DNA of 64,000 nucleotides, taken from contig NZ_LXYU01000001.1 of assembly GCF_001952075.1 (NCBI RefSeq), forward strand, positions 496,001-560,000, written 5' to 3'. The notes under the pieces are model-generated. The model made no database searches and was not told where the DNA came from. It saw nothing but the letters and a program-made list of their open reading frames with translations. This document shows positions 16,931 to 25,865 of this stretch, one piece after another. This DNA is from Ditibartonella apis. GTDB lineage: Bacteria; Pseudomonadota; Alphaproteobacteria; Rhizobiales; Rhizobiaceae. The position numbers were made by a program, and so were the translations under genes. Every line of letters starts with the position of its first letter. Position 1 is the stretch's first letter.

Positions 16931-17559
16931 GCGAGAATGACGAATTATTGTCGGCGTTAAAATCCCGTACCGATTTTGAAGTGATCGCCAATTTTATAAG
17001 GTCGGGTGCCCGTGTTCTTGATGTCGGTTGCGGCGATGGCAGTCTGCTTTATCTGTTGCAAACGCGGCGCAATGTTGATGGGCGCGGTGTGGAATTGTCG
17101 CAACAAGGTGTCGATCAATGTTTGCTTAAAGGACTTTCTGTCATTCAGGGAGATGCCGATAGCGATCTCGTCTATTATCCGGATTCGTGTTTCGATTATG
17201 TTATTCTCTCGCAAACCTTACAGGCAACGCACAATCCGAAGGTCGTGCTTGAACAACTTTTACGCATTGGCGAGAGGGCTGTTGTCTCCATTCCCAATTT
17301 CGGTTATTGGCGCGCCCGCGCTCATCTGCTTTTTCTTGGCCGTATGCCGGTTACCAAAGAGCTTCCCTATAGCTGGTATGATACGCCGAATATCCATTTT
17401 TGCACGATTGAGGATTTTGTTGATCTCGTTAAAGAAATAGGAGCGGAAATAGAAGAAGCGGTGGTATTGAATCGGCAGGGAAAGCCCGTCAAACGCAAAC
17501 TGCCTTGGGGGGCCTGGAATTTGTTCGGGCAACAGGCAGTGTTTCTGTTACATAGATGA
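16927..17559 (+). CDS. metW: Methionine biosynthesis protein MetW
   Basis: A 210-residue Rossmann methyltransferase-like protein. The SAM-binding motif I region [12 protein letters not shown] lies at about 31-42, and the conserved central [15 protein letters not shown] and W-Y-D-T-P-N-I-H-F are MetW hallmarks. MetW works with MetX in homoserine acylation in bacteria where the pair is linked. Four-base overlaps with metX upstream and with the kinase-like gene downstream indicate a tightly coupled three-gene operon. Confidence 0.94.
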   Translation: MSENDELLSALKSRTDFEVIANFIRSGARVLDVGCGDGSLLYLLQTRRNVDGRGVELSQQGVDQCLLKGLSVIQGDADSDLVYYPDSCFDYVILSQTLQATHNPKVVLEQLLRIGERAVVSIPNFGYWRARAHLLFLGRMPVTKELPYSWYDTPNIHFCTIEDFVDLVKEIGAEIEEAVVLNRQGKPVKRKLPWGAWNLFGQQAVFLLHR

Positions 17560-18551
17560 TAATTGAAGCCGAAAACAATCTTCCGATTTTGATAAAGGAT
17601 AATCTTGCTTGTTGGGATATTCCTGAGAGTGCCCGCATCGACCTCCTTACCATATCGGAAAATGCGACTTTTCGGGTAACTTTCGGGAACGAGACAAGAA
17701 TTATCCGGATTTATCGGCCGTCCTATCATCAAAATGATGAAATCTTATCCGAACTCCTTTGGCTTGAGGCAATCGAGCAATCCGGCATTGTGACAGTTCC
17801 ACATCTTTTCATTTCCCGTTTTGGAAAATTGTTTGTCGAAGCGGGCATTTTCAGACTTGCCTGTTTTTCTTTTATACAGGGACAAGAGCCTCAAGCTGAT
17901 AAGGCGCTTGTGCACCGGTTTTTTGAACTTGGCAAAATTTCCTCCAAACTGCATCGCCAATCCATGAATTGGGTGAGGCCGGAAAGCTTCATTCGTAAAC
18001 ATTGGTCCTATGAAACAATGATCGGGCGAAATGCTATCTGGGGAAATTGGCGAGAGGCTGAAAATCTTTCATCTCAGGATCGTGAAATTCTTGAAAACTG
18101 CGATAGAACGCTCGAATATTTTTCTTCAACTTTTCCGAAAGATAAAGCCCATTACGGTCTTATCCATGGCGATTTGCGGCTTGCAAATCTATTGATTGAC
18201 GGCGAAAAACTCGCCGTAATCGATTTTGATGATTGCGGCTTTTCATGGTTCGGATTGGATCTAGCCAACTCATTGAGCTTTATAGAAGATAATCCGTTTG
18301 TGCCAAGCTATATCAATGCATGGCTTCAAGGCTATGGCGAGGTGATGCCGGTAAACCGGGAAATGGCAGATATGATTGTCCATCTCGTTATGATGCGCCG
18401 TTTGCAACTGACTGCATGGCTTGAAACGCACAATCAAACGCCAACAGCCGAAAAACTTCGCAAAACTTTTTTGAAAGGCACGGTTGAACTTGCGAGAGCT
18501 TATCTTGAAAAAGTTAGCCCTCTTGCTGGTCGATCAGGGCAACGCCTTTAA
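17556..18551 (+). CDS. APH/SrkA-type phosphotransferase
   Basis: A 331-residue protein of the aminoglycoside-phosphotransferase/choline-kinase fold. The catalytic loop I-H-G-D-L-R-L-A-N (about 206-214) and the metal-binding I-D-F-D-D-C-G segment (about 223-229) are intact, so an active kinase is likely. Family members phosphorylate small alcohols or protein serine/threonine (SrkA); the substrate here is unknown. Coupling to metX-metW might point to homoserine or a related metabolite, but it differs in sequence from the usual rhizobial ThrB. Its last 38 bases overlap the 3' end of modC on the other strand. Confidence 0.8.
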   Translation: MIIEAENNLPILIKDNLACWDIPESARIDLLTISENATFRVTFGNETRIIRIYRPSYHQNDEILSELLWLEAIEQSGIVTVPHLFISRFGKLFVEAGIFRLACFSFIQGQEPQADKALVHRFFELGKISSKLHRQSMNWVRPESFIRKHWSYETMIGRNAIWGNWREAENLSSQDREILENCDRTLEYFSSTFPKDKAHYGLIHGDLRLANLLIDGEKLAVIDFDDCGFSWFGLDLANSLSFIEDNPFVPSYINAWLQGYGEVMPVNREMADMIVHLVMMRRLQLTAWLETHNQTPTAEKLRKTFLKGTVELARAYLEKVSPLAGRSGQRL

Positions 18552-19605
18552 TTTGGGTATAAACATCCATTCCTTCCCTAAGCCCTAATATTTGCCATGA
18601 ATGGCGTGTGAGGCGTGAAAGAAAATGCGCTCCCTTTCCATTATCACCCAATTCCAGTTTGACCAGAACTTCAAAATGCCCCTGTTCCCGCATTGTTAGA
18701 ATGCGCGCCGGCATCACATTGAGTATCGAGCTTTTCAGCGGTTTTTCGACAGCAAGGCTTACATCATTGGCCGCAATACGAATGCGCATTTTTTTCCCCC
18801 TTACCAAAGGTGCAGACGGGGCAATGAACGTGCCACCCGGTACATCCACTTCGACAAGGCCGGTATTTTCGTTGTAGGATTTGACATAACCGTCAAGATT
18901 GACGGCGGCTTCGCGAGTATTGGCAAGCGGCAGATCGGGATTTGCTTCGATTTCTCTCAAACTGCCAGAGGCAATAACTTTGCCACTATCCATCAACACC
19001 AATGTGTCGGCCAACCGTTCGACTTCGTAAATATCATGGGTGATATAGATGATTGGCATTGAAAGACGGTCACGCAAACCAATCAAAAAGGGAAGAATTT
19101 CATCTCTCGACCGTTTGTCGAGTGCCGATATCGGCTCATCCATAAGGAGAATCTTGGGATGCGACAGGAGAGCACGGCCAATCGCCACACGTTGACGTTC
19201 GCCACCGGAGAGATTGTGCGGCGCACGATCAATAAGGTGGGCAATATTCAAAAATTCCACAACTTCGTCGAAAGTCGGCGAGAGATTGTTTTCGCCTTTT
19301 GCCATAGCAAAGGTAAGGTTCTTTCTGACAGACAAATGCGGAAACAAACTGGCTTCCTGAAAAACATAGCCGAGGGGACGTTTATAAACGGGAACGAAGC
19401 CGGTTTCATTTTGCCAGCATTCGCTGCCGATCTCGACTTTTCCCGAAAAACGGTTAAGTCCGGCAATGCCGCGTAAAACGGAAGTTTTCCCGCATCCGGA
19501 AGGGCCGTAAAGCGCAATGACGCCGCGAAGCGGTGCGTGAAACGTGCAATCGAGCATAAAATTGCCCAGCGTCCCTTTAAGATCAACAGAAATGGTTCCA
19601 CTCAT
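18514..19605 (-). CDS. modC: Molybdate ABC transporter ATP-binding protein
   Basis: A 363-residue ABC ATPase. Walker A is G-P-S-G-C-G-K-T-S, the signature is [10 protein letters not shown], Walker B is I-L-L-M-D-E-P, and the C-terminal third is a regulatory TOBE/MOP-type domain that binds molybdate in other ModC proteins. The ATG at 19605 overlaps the modB stop (ATGA), which decides the start; an upstream ATG at 19659 would add 18 residues inside modB. It powers high-affinity molybdate uptake. The gene runs 38 bases into the convergent phosphotransferase gene, so no terminator fits between them. Confidence 0.94.
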   Translation of the reverse strand: MSGTISVDLKGTLGNFMLDCTFHAPLRGVIALYGPSGCGKTSVLRGIAGLNRFSGKVEIGSECWQNETGFVPVYKRPLGYVFQEASLFPHLSVRKNLTFAMAKGENNLSPTFDEVVEFLNIAHLIDRAPHNLSGGERQRVAIGRALLSHPKILLMDEPISALDKRSRDEILPFLIGLRDRLSMPIIYITHDIYEVERLADTLVLMDSGKVIASGSLREIEANPDLPLANTREAAVNLDGYVKSYNENTGLVEVDVPGGTFIAPSAPLVRGKKMRIRIAANDVSLAVEKPLKSSILNVMPARILTMREQGHFEVLVKLELGDNGKGAHFLSRLTRHSWQILGLREGMDVYTQIKGVALIDQQEG

Positions 19606-20288
19606 AATGTTCGTGCCTGCATGAATTTCTGCAAGAGTGAAACAGTAAGAATGATGCAAAATGAAAAGATAACCATAATGATTGATAGAACATTGGCTTC
19701 ATGCATCTGACCGGCTTCGACATAGCTCATAATGGTGGTCGAGATCACGGCCGTCTTACCCGGCAGGTTTCCACCGATCATTTGAACAACACCGAATTCG
19801 CCAACAGTATGGGCAAAACCCAAAACTGCGGCAGTCATAAAACCAGGGCTCGCAATCGGAAGGGCTACTTTCCAGAATGCTTTCCATGGTGACGCACGCA
19901 ACGTTGCTGCAACTTCCATCGGCCGCCTTCCCATAGCCTCGAATGAATTGCGAATGGGCTGAACAACAAAGGGCATGGAATAAATGACCGAGCCGATGAC
20001 CAGCCCTTCAAAGGTGAAGGCAAATTTATCCATGCCGAACCATGGTGCAATAAAGCCACCTGGTCCATTAGGCCCCAGAAATACCAGAAGATAAAAGCCC
20101 AGAACCGTTGGTGGCAAAACCAAAGGTATGGAGATAATGGATGCGACAATTTCTTTTCCATAGGTTTTGGATCGCGACAGCCACAAAGCAATCGGCGTTC
20201 CGATAGCCATCAGAAAAAATGTGGTTACCGTCGCCAATTCGGCCGTCAGCTTGATCGCGGTCCATGTCTCATTGGAAAGTAGCATCAT
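19602..20288 (-). CDS. modB: Molybdate ABC transporter permease
   Basis: A 228-residue inner-membrane permease with about five to six helices. The coupling motif [20 protein letters not shown] (EAA loop, about 134-153) contacts ModC. It forms the membrane channel of the ModABC molybdate importer. Two adjacent ATG codons lie at the start; the first is used here. It overlaps modC by four bases and follows modA by 5 bases. Confidence 0.94.
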   Translation of the reverse strand: MMLLSNETWTAIKLTAELATVTTFFLMAIGTPIALWLSRSKTYGKEIVASIISIPLVLPPTVLGFYLLVFLGPNGPGGFIAPWFGMDKFAFTFEGLVIGSVIYSMPFVVQPIRNSFEAMGRRPMEVAATLRASPWKAFWKVALPIASPGFMTAAVLGFAHTVGEFGVVQMIGGNLPGKTAVISTTIMSYVEAGQMHEANVLSIIMVIFSFCIILTVSLLQKFMQARTL

Positions 20289-20293
20289 GCTTT

Positions 20294-21043
20294 CTACTTT
20301 GTTTCCGGCAAAGCGTAGCCATATTTTTTGATAATGGTTGCTGCTTCCGGACCTTTGAGGAAGCTCACAAAAGCCTTTGCCGCTTCATTATTTTCACCGG
20401 TTTTCAAAAGCACGGCATCCTGACGGATCGGGTTATAGTCGTTTTGTGGAACAATCCATTTCGAGCCGCCTTTTTCATTGATAATCTGCGAAAGTGCAAC
20501 AAAACCGATTTCGGCATTTCCGGTTTTGACAAACTGGTAGGCTTGCGAAATATTTTGCCCTTCGACAAGTTTGTCCTTGATTTTGTCGTGGACTTTTAGC
20601 GCATCCATTGTCTCGACAGCCGCCTTGCCATAAGGAGCCGCATCAGGATTGCAGAAGGAAATGTGGGTAATCTTGCTATCCGTCAAAGTTTCAGGACCCT
20701 TTACAAGGTCGTCTTTTGCACTCCACAGCACCAATGTGCCGATTGCATAGGTAAATTCTGTTCCTTTGACACCATAGCCTTCTTCAACGGCTTTGGTCGG
20801 CCTTTCGGTATCGGCTGCAAGAAATACCTCGAAAGGAGCGCCATTCTTTATTTGTGTATAGAAATTACCGGTGGCACCGAATGAAAGTGTTGCCGTGTGT
20901 CCGGTCTTTTCTTTGAATTGTTCGGCAATTTCCTTGACGGGTTCGGTAAAATTGGCGGCCACCGCAACAACGGTTTCACCGGCATGGGCAAAGGTTACAC
21001 TTGCCAGCAACAGACCTATCGATAAAGCGAGTTTGGATTTCAT
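20294..21043 (-). CDS. modA: Molybdate-binding periplasmic protein
   Basis: A 249-residue periplasmic binding protein with a clear signal peptide (residues 1-21, ending A-H-A). The mature N-terminus [11 protein letters not shown] and [18 protein letters not shown] are ModA hallmarks; the Ser/Ala backbone positions bind the oxyanion. It delivers molybdate (or tungstate) to ModBC. Located between modE and modB with a 9-base gap to modE. Confidence 0.95.
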   Translation of the reverse strand: MKSKLALSIGLLLASVTFAHAGETVVAVAANFTEPVKEIAEQFKEKTGHTATLSFGATGNFYTQIKNGAPFEVFLAADTERPTKAVEEGYGVKGTEFTYAIGTLVLWSAKDDLVKGPETLTDSKITHISFCNPDAAPYGKAAVETMDALKVHDKIKDKLVEGQNISQAYQFVKTGNAEIGFVALSQIINEKGGSKWIVPQNDYNPIRQDAVLLKTGENNEAAKAFVSFLKGPEAATIIKKYGYALPETK

Positions 21044-21052
21044 TGCTTTCTC

Positions 21053-21844
21053 CTAACATGTTGCAATAATGATGTTTTCAGCCTTGATAAGCGCAAGAAC
21101 AGGTTGATTGGCCTTAAGTCCATGAAGTGCGGGGTCGTCCGGTCTCATCGTTGCAATGAGTATTTTGTCCTCACCAATTTCAACGTTAAGCTCGACACTT
21201 TTTTTGCCAATCGTTATCGATTCCAGAATTCCCGGAATCCGGTTTTGTTCAGAAAAATTGTCCTTGTCTTCAAAAGGTACGACCCTCACAAAGGGTGCTT
21301 TGATAAGAGCTGCAACCTGACGCCCCTTAACAAGTCCAAGCCGTTCGACACTTTTTTCAGTAATTTCGGCTTTGATGTCGATTTTTCGGGAAATACTGAT
21401 GGTTACAAATGCGGCTGGCGGCGCACTTTTGATGGATAAAATGTGGCCCGATAAAACATTGCGTGCCGATGTTCTCATCATGAAACCTTGTAAAAGCCCT
21501 GTCGAACTCAAACCTATTTCCGACAAATTTTCGGAGGCTTGCTTCATCATTGTGGCAAGTCCGGTTTCAAGATGGTGAAAAGTTTCGATGAGTTTTAACG
21601 CTTCTGGTGTCAGGGTGGCACCACCGCCATTTTTCCCGCCGATATTCTTTTTCAAAAGCGGTTTTGCAACGAGGTTTTGCATGGCGCCAATGCCATCCCA
21701 TGCCGCCTTGTAGCTAAGCCCGACAGAACGGGCGGCGGCAGAAATCGAACCTTCACGGCCGACAGCCTCGAGAAGCTTGATGCGCTCGCGCCCGACCGAG
21801 CCGATATGATCTTCTGTGAAAGATAAGGTTGCTTTGACCGACAT
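21053..21844 (-). CDS. modE: Molybdate-responsive regulator ModE
   Basis: A 263-residue regulator. Residues about 15-110 form a LysR-like winged helix (G-S-I-S-A-A-A-R-S-V-G-L-S-Y-K-A-A-W) and residues about 120-263 hold two tandem MOP/TOBE domains that bind molybdate as a dimer. ModE-molybdate represses modABC. Here modE is the first gene of the same transcript and lies directly behind a near-perfect ModE operator, so it should repress itself as well as the transporter. In Escherichia coli modE is in a separate divergent unit, so the order here differs from that model. Confidence 0.94.
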   Translation of the reverse strand: MSVKATLSFTEDHIGSVGRERIKLLEAVGREGSISAAARSVGLSYKAAWDGIGAMQNLVAKPLLKKNIGGKNGGGATLTPEALKLIETFHHLETGLATMMKQASENLSEIGLSSTGLLQGFMMRTSARNVLSGHILSIKSAPPAAFVTISISRKIDIKAEITEKSVERLGLVKGRQVAALIKAPFVRVVPFEDKDNFSEQNRIPGILESITIGKKSVELNVEIGEDKILIATMRPDDPALHGLKANQPVLALIKAENIIIATC

Positions 21845-21858
21845 AAATATACCATTCT

Positions 21859-21881
21859 GTTATATAGATTAACTATATAAC
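21859..21881. promoter_or_regulatory. ModE operator (perfect inverted repeat)
   Basis: Two perfect 9-base arms (GTTATATAG and CTATATAAC) are separated by five bases and lie 15 bases upstream of the modE ATG. The arms match the established ModE consensus of a TATATA-type dyad ending in CG at the outer side. The position over the expected core promoter fits repression by molybdate-loaded ModE. Confidence 0.88.
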
Positions 21882-21977
21882 GATCATGACGAAAGCAAGG
21901 TTTCCGCACCAATTTTTCTAAAGCCGGTTTTTGGTGGTTTTTCTGGTGTTTTATCGAACAACTATTTGAGTGGCCGT

Positions 21978-22922
21978 TTAATAGCCGCGCATCCGGTTGA
22001 CTGTAGGCGGCAATTTTCCGGTTTTTCGCCAATTCGCTATATTTTTTACCACTATTTTTGCGGCACTTTCTTTGTTTGTTGGCGCCGAGATATGGGGAAG
22101 CACGGTTATATTTTGATTCTGCCATAAGGGCGAATCGGGCGGCAAAGGTTCCTGATCGAAAACGTCAAGAACCGCGTGATCGAGCTCACGTTTATCAAGA
22201 GCGTCAACAAGAGCGTTGGTATCAATAACAGGCCCTCTGGAAAAATTGATCAGGCTTGCTCCTTTTTTCATATGGGCAAATTCGTTCTTTCCGAGAAGCC
22301 CTATTGTTTCATTGGTGAGCGGTATAAGCAGAACGACAATATCGCTTGTTTCAATCAGCCGCATAAAACCGGCATTTCCACTCAAACATGTGACATTGTC
22401 GAGCGTTTTTTGGCTCTTTGACCAACCATTTATCTGAAATCCGGTAAGTGTTAGCAATTTCGCCGCAGCTCTTCCCAATTCACCTAAACCGAGAAGGCCG
22501 ATTTTCCATTGTGAGGCAGGCTTATAGCTATGTGGTTGCCAGAGGCGTTCCTGTTGCTGGCGATGATAGCACGGCATATCGCGGGTTAAATAAAGCGTCC
22601 ATGCAAGAACAGCTTCGGCCATGGCTTCGGTTAAAGCGGGATCAACGAGCCGGACAATCGGTGGCGCATTTTCGGGTAATTCCTTCACCATCCGTTCGAC
22701 ACCTGCCCATAGGCTTTGTATCCATTTCAGATTTGTGAGTTTTTTCAATTGGTCGGGATCAGGGTTTGCAACAATGGCAAGTTCGATTGCGCCATAATCT
22801 TCCGGTTTCAAATCGTTGAAATCTACAATCTTTTCATCGCCTAAATTTTCGGACAGGATTTTTAACCAGTTATCCCTTTCGGTTTGTTCACTACGGCTGA
22901 CAAAAGCAATCGGTTCTGCCAT
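21978..22922 (-). CDS. 2-hydroxyacid dehydrogenase, GhrA-like
   Basis: A 314-residue NAD(P)-dependent D-2-hydroxyacid dehydrogenase. The nucleotide site G-L-L-G-L-G-E-L-G (about 142-150), the R-G-P-V-I-D motif with the substrate arginine (about 231-236), the catalytic Glu in D-Q-E-P-L-P-P-D-S-P-L-W and the catalytic His in L-P-H-I-S-A are present. The C-terminal W-Q-N-Q-N-I-T-V-L-P-H-I-S-A-P-T matches glyoxylate/hydroxypyruvate reductase A proteins. It probably reduces glyoxylate or hydroxypyruvate. It stands alone on the reverse strand, divergent from the transaminase gene. Confidence 0.85.
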   Translation of the reverse strand: MAEPIAFVSRSEQTERDNWLKILSENLGDEKIVDFNDLKPEDYGAIELAIVANPDPDQLKKLTNLKWIQSLWAGVERMVKELPENAPPIVRLVDPALTEAMAEAVLAWTLYLTRDMPCYHRQQQERLWQPHSYKPASQWKIGLLGLGELGRAAAKLLTLTGFQINGWSKSQKTLDNVTCLSGNAGFMRLIETSDIVVLLIPLTNETIGLLGKNEFAHMKKGASLINFSRGPVIDTNALVDALDKRELDHAVLDVFDQEPLPPDSPLWQNQNITVLPHISAPTNKESAAKIVVKNIANWRKTGKLPPTVNRMRGY

Positions 22923-23160
22923 CAGTTATTTTCCTTATGAAAAAAGCGGCACGAAATGATTGGCCGCGACATCTCTGCTATTGCTGCTCTGTCAAATCTG
23001 CCTTAAGTTTAGCCAAAATTCCATAGTGATTTTTAAACGCGGAAAATGATCGTCCGGAAAGAGTTGAAGGCTTCCGGTTTCTAAAATCGGAATATCCGGA
23101 TTCTCTCCGGCATGATAAATGTTTTTCGCTGGTGAATGATGTTGAAGAGGTAAAAATACA

Positions 23161-24009
23161 ATGACACGCACCGTTTATGTCAACGGCGATTGGTTTGATG
23201 AAACAAATGCCCGGATTTCAATTTTTGACAGGTCTGTCATGTTTGCCGATTCCGTTTATGAAGTCACCTCTTTTCTTGACGGAAAGTTTCTCGACTTTGA
23301 CGGACATATCAAAAGGCTTAAAAATTCTCTGAAAGCGCTGGAGATAGAATTCAACGTGGATAGGGATGAATTTCTCAATATTCATCGCGAGCTTATCAAG
23401 CGAAACGGTCTTGATAACGGCACTGTCTATCTTCAGGTTTCGCGTGGCGCCGGTGATCGTAATTTTGTTTACGACAATAGCGAATTGAAGCCCTGCCTTT
23501 TCATGTTCACGCAGACAGGCATTGTCAAAAATCTTCAAAAAATGCCGCAGTTGAAAATGATATCGGTGAAAGAGGGCCGCTGGTGCCGCCGCGACATCAA
23601 GACGACGCAGCTTCTTTATTCGTCTTTGACCAAGACTCACGCCCATGCCGAAGGCGTTGACGATGCTGTCTATGTCGAGGATGGCTATCTGACCGAAGCA
23701 ACCTCGTCCAATTTCTTCATTGTCGATCGTCAGGGGACACTTGTCACCCGCCAGTTGGATCACTCCATTTTGCCCGGTATTACCCGCGGTACCATTCTGG
23801 AGCTTGCGCGCAAAAATGGCATTAATGTCGAAGAACGGCTTTTTACATTGGAAGAAACCTATGCCGCCAGTGAAGCGTTGATTACTTCGACAACCAATTT
23901 TGCAGCTCCTGTTTTGAGCGTAGACGGGCGTAAAATTGGCGATGGTAAGCCCGGAAAAGTAACATTGCGCTTACGCGAACTTTATATCGAACATGTCAAA
24001 CGCAGTTAA
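23161..24009 (+). CDS. dat: D-amino-acid transaminase
   Basis: A 282-residue class IV (fold type IV) PLP aminotransferase. The PLP lysine is Lys147 in R-R-D-I-K-T-T-Q-L-L; E-A-T-S-S-N-F-F-I-V near 180 and G-I-T-R-G near 208 are the class IV signatures. V-Y-V-N-G-D at the N-terminus and the RDI-KTTQLL segment favour D-alanine aminotransferase over branched-chain enzymes. It would interconvert D-alanine and D-glutamate for peptidoglycan or D-amino-acid use. It is a single-gene unit, followed by the converging holA terminator. Confidence 0.88.
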   Translation: MTRTVYVNGDWFDETNARISIFDRSVMFADSVYEVTSFLDGKFLDFDGHIKRLKNSLKALEIEFNVDRDEFLNIHRELIKRNGLDNGTVYLQVSRGAGDRNFVYDNSELKPCLFMFTQTGIVKNLQKMPQLKMISVKEGRWCRRDIKTTQLLYSSLTKTHAHAEGVDDAVYVEDGYLTEATSSNFFIVDRQGTLVTRQLDHSILPGITRGTILELARKNGINVEERLFTLEETYAASEALITSTTNFAAPVLSVDGRKIGDGKPGKVTLRLRELYIEHVKRS

Positions 24010-24016
24010 GCTCACT

Positions 24017-24069
24017 GTTTAAAATCGAAAACTAGTTCTGGCGCTTCGATTGAACAGCAAGCGCCAGAA
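24017..24069 (-). terminator. holA terminator embedded in its last codons
   Basis: An 11-bp perfect stem (24036-24046 with 24059-24069) lies inside the final codons of holA, and on the reverse strand it is followed by the stop codon and T-rich sequence (24017-24031). The coding end and the terminator therefore share the same bases. Confidence 0.72.
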
Positions 24070-25069
24070 GTGCCTGTCGGATAATCGGTTCGGCAAGGGC
24101 CGTATTTTCGCGGCTTTCAAGAACGGCTTTTTGTAGCCGCTCCATTGCTTCCGCAATTCGCTTCAATGTCCAACGGGTGAGTGCCTGTTCAATGATTTTT
24201 TGTCGGCGAAAGAAAATAGGCGGGCGCGCCGAAGAAATGGCAGAAGAGGGCGTTTTCCCATCGATTTCCACTTGCTGGCGCAAAAGTTGCAATTGTTGGA
24301 ATTGTCTCTCGGCAGCGCTTAATATCAAAAAAAGCGCATTGCCGGTTGCAACCTGACGGTCGAAACGGTTGTTGAAACCGACAAGATCTCCAATGAGAAC
24401 AGCATCGATAATTTCATCGTAAGTGAGGCCGCTTACATCACTCACAGCAGCTTTTACATCATCAAGTGTGATCTCGTCCTTGCCCATTGCATAAAGGCAA
24501 AGCTTGTCCAATTCACTACGCGAGATAAGCCGGTCTCCCCCCAGACTCTCTTTGAGCCATTTTCTTGCTTCAAGCGAAATGGCAAGGTGATATTCACCAA
24601 GAACCTGATCAATCAGCCCTTCAAGCGAGTGTGCATCGTCGGCATAACAGGGAAGCGCCATGGCTGACGCTGCCGTTTCCACAGCCGAGCGTAGACCTGC
24701 ACCTTTTTTAAGGTCTCCGGCTTCTATCATCAGATAAACATTTTCAAGGCCGGTTTTTGCAAGTTTTTTGACGACTTCGGTGAGATTTCGTCCATTGCCG
24801 GCGTTTTTTATCGAGATGAGCCGTTTTCCGCCAAACAGCGAGACCGTATGGGCTTCGTCAAGAAGGCGCGTAGGGTCGCGTTCAAGATCGGCCGCTTCAA
24901 GCCTGATATTGGAAAACGGGTCATCAAGTTTGACGCCGGTGAGCTTGGCAAATTTCGACGCCCGTTCGGAAACGAGCCCCTTATCGGGACCGTAAATCAG
25001 AACAATGGGGTATTGCGCTTGTAAACGTGAAAGGAAACCGTCGACCTCATGTGCTTTTTTCTGCGCCAT
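24032..25069 (-). CDS. holA: DNA polymerase III delta subunit
   Basis: A 345-residue AAA+-fold clamp-loader subunit. The N-terminal V-L-I-Y-G-P-D-K-G-L, the I-S-I-K-N-A-G strand and C-terminal helical domain match HolA; as in other delta subunits, no ATP-binding Walker A is present. It opens the beta clamp in the DnaX complex. Usually in Rhizobiales holA follows leuS and lptE; here it starts 1 base after the stop of an ABC-transporter ATPase, and neither neighbour is present. No strong ribosome site is visible, so it may depend on translational coupling. Confidence 0.9.
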   Translation of the reverse strand: MAQKKAHEVDGFLSRLQAQYPIVLIYGPDKGLVSERASKFAKLTGVKLDDPFSNIRLEAADLERDPTRLLDEAHTVSLFGGKRLISIKNAGNGRNLTEVVKKLAKTGLENVYLMIEAGDLKKGAGLRSAVETAASAMALPCYADDAHSLEGLIDQVLGEYHLAISLEARKWLKESLGGDRLISRSELDKLCLYAMGKDEITLDDVKAAVSDVSGLTYDEIIDAVLIGDLVGFNNRFDRQVATGNALFLILSAAERQFQQLQLLRQQVEIDGKTPSSAISSARPPIFFRRQKIIEQALTRWTLKRIAEAMERLQKAVLESRENTALAEPIIRQALLALAVQSKRQN

Positions 25070-25070
25070 G

Positions 25071-25865
25071 TTAATCCATCAGCAGCTTGTCATCGTCGAG
25101 CGCTTCACCTCTGACCTTCTGGAACATGCCGACAAGGTCGCTCACATCAAGACCTTTGCGTTCTTCTTCGTGCACATCAAGTATCACCTTTCCACCATGC
25201 AGCATAAAGGTACGATCACCATAATCAAGTGCCTGTCGCATAGAATGGGTAACCATCAAAGTGGTCAGATTGTTTTCCTTGATGACTTTTTCAGTCAGTT
25301 TCATAACAAATTCGGCCATTCCCGGATCAAGTGCGGCCGTATGTTCGTCAAGCAGCAAAACATCGGCATCCGACAGGGTAGCCATAATCAACGCCAAAGC
25401 CTGACGTTGCCCGCCGGAAAGACTGTCCATCCGGTTCTGGATGCGGTCTTCAAGTCCAAGACCGAGAGCGGCAATGCGGGCGCGGAATATTTCGCGATTT
25501 TCTTTGGTTAAAGCCGACCGTAACCCCCGCCGTTTTCCGCGACGGGCGGCAAGGGCGAGATTTTCTTCAATAGTGAGTGATCCGCAACTTCCCGCTAGCG
25601 GATCCTGAAAAACCCGTGCGATCATGCCTGCCCGTTCGGCTGTCGATTTTCCCGAAACATCAATATTGTTGATAATGACTTTGCCTTCATTGGGCAAAAT
25701 ATCTCCGGCGAGAACCCCAAGCATGGTCGATTTGCCAGCACCGTTGGAACCGATAATGGTTACAAAGCTGCCACGCTCAATTTTTAGGTTGAGATCAATA
25801 AGGGCCTGTTTTTCCAAAGGGGTTCCGGCTTTGAATGTAACGCCGATGTGTTGCAGTTCAATCAT
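25071..25865 (-). CDS. ABC transporter ATP-binding protein (TrpZ-like)
   Basis: A 264-residue ABC ATPase. Walker A is G-S-N-G-A-G-K-S-T, the signature [10 protein letters not shown] and Walker B V-L-L-L-D-E-H. The Glu-to-His-type position in D-E-H-T-A-A-L-D-P is typical of this subgroup. The ATG at 25865 overlaps the permease gene by 8 bases; an upstream start at 25898 would add 11 residues. Part of the SBP, permease, ATPase set; homologues are annotated for tryptophan/tyrosine-type or unknown substrates. Confidence 0.85.
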   Translation of the reverse strand: MIELQHIGVTFKAGTPLEKQALIDLNLKIERGSFVTIIGSNGAGKSTMLGVLAGDILPNEGKVIINNIDVSGKSTAERAGMIARVFQDPLAGSCGSLTIEENLALAARRGKRRGLRSALTKENREIFRARIAALGLGLEDRIQNRMDSLSGGQRQALALIMATLSDADVLLLDEHTAALDPGMAEFVMKLTEKVIKENNLTTLMVTHSMRQALDYGDRTFMLHGGKVILDVHEEERKGLDVSDLVGMFQKVRGEALDDDKLLMD

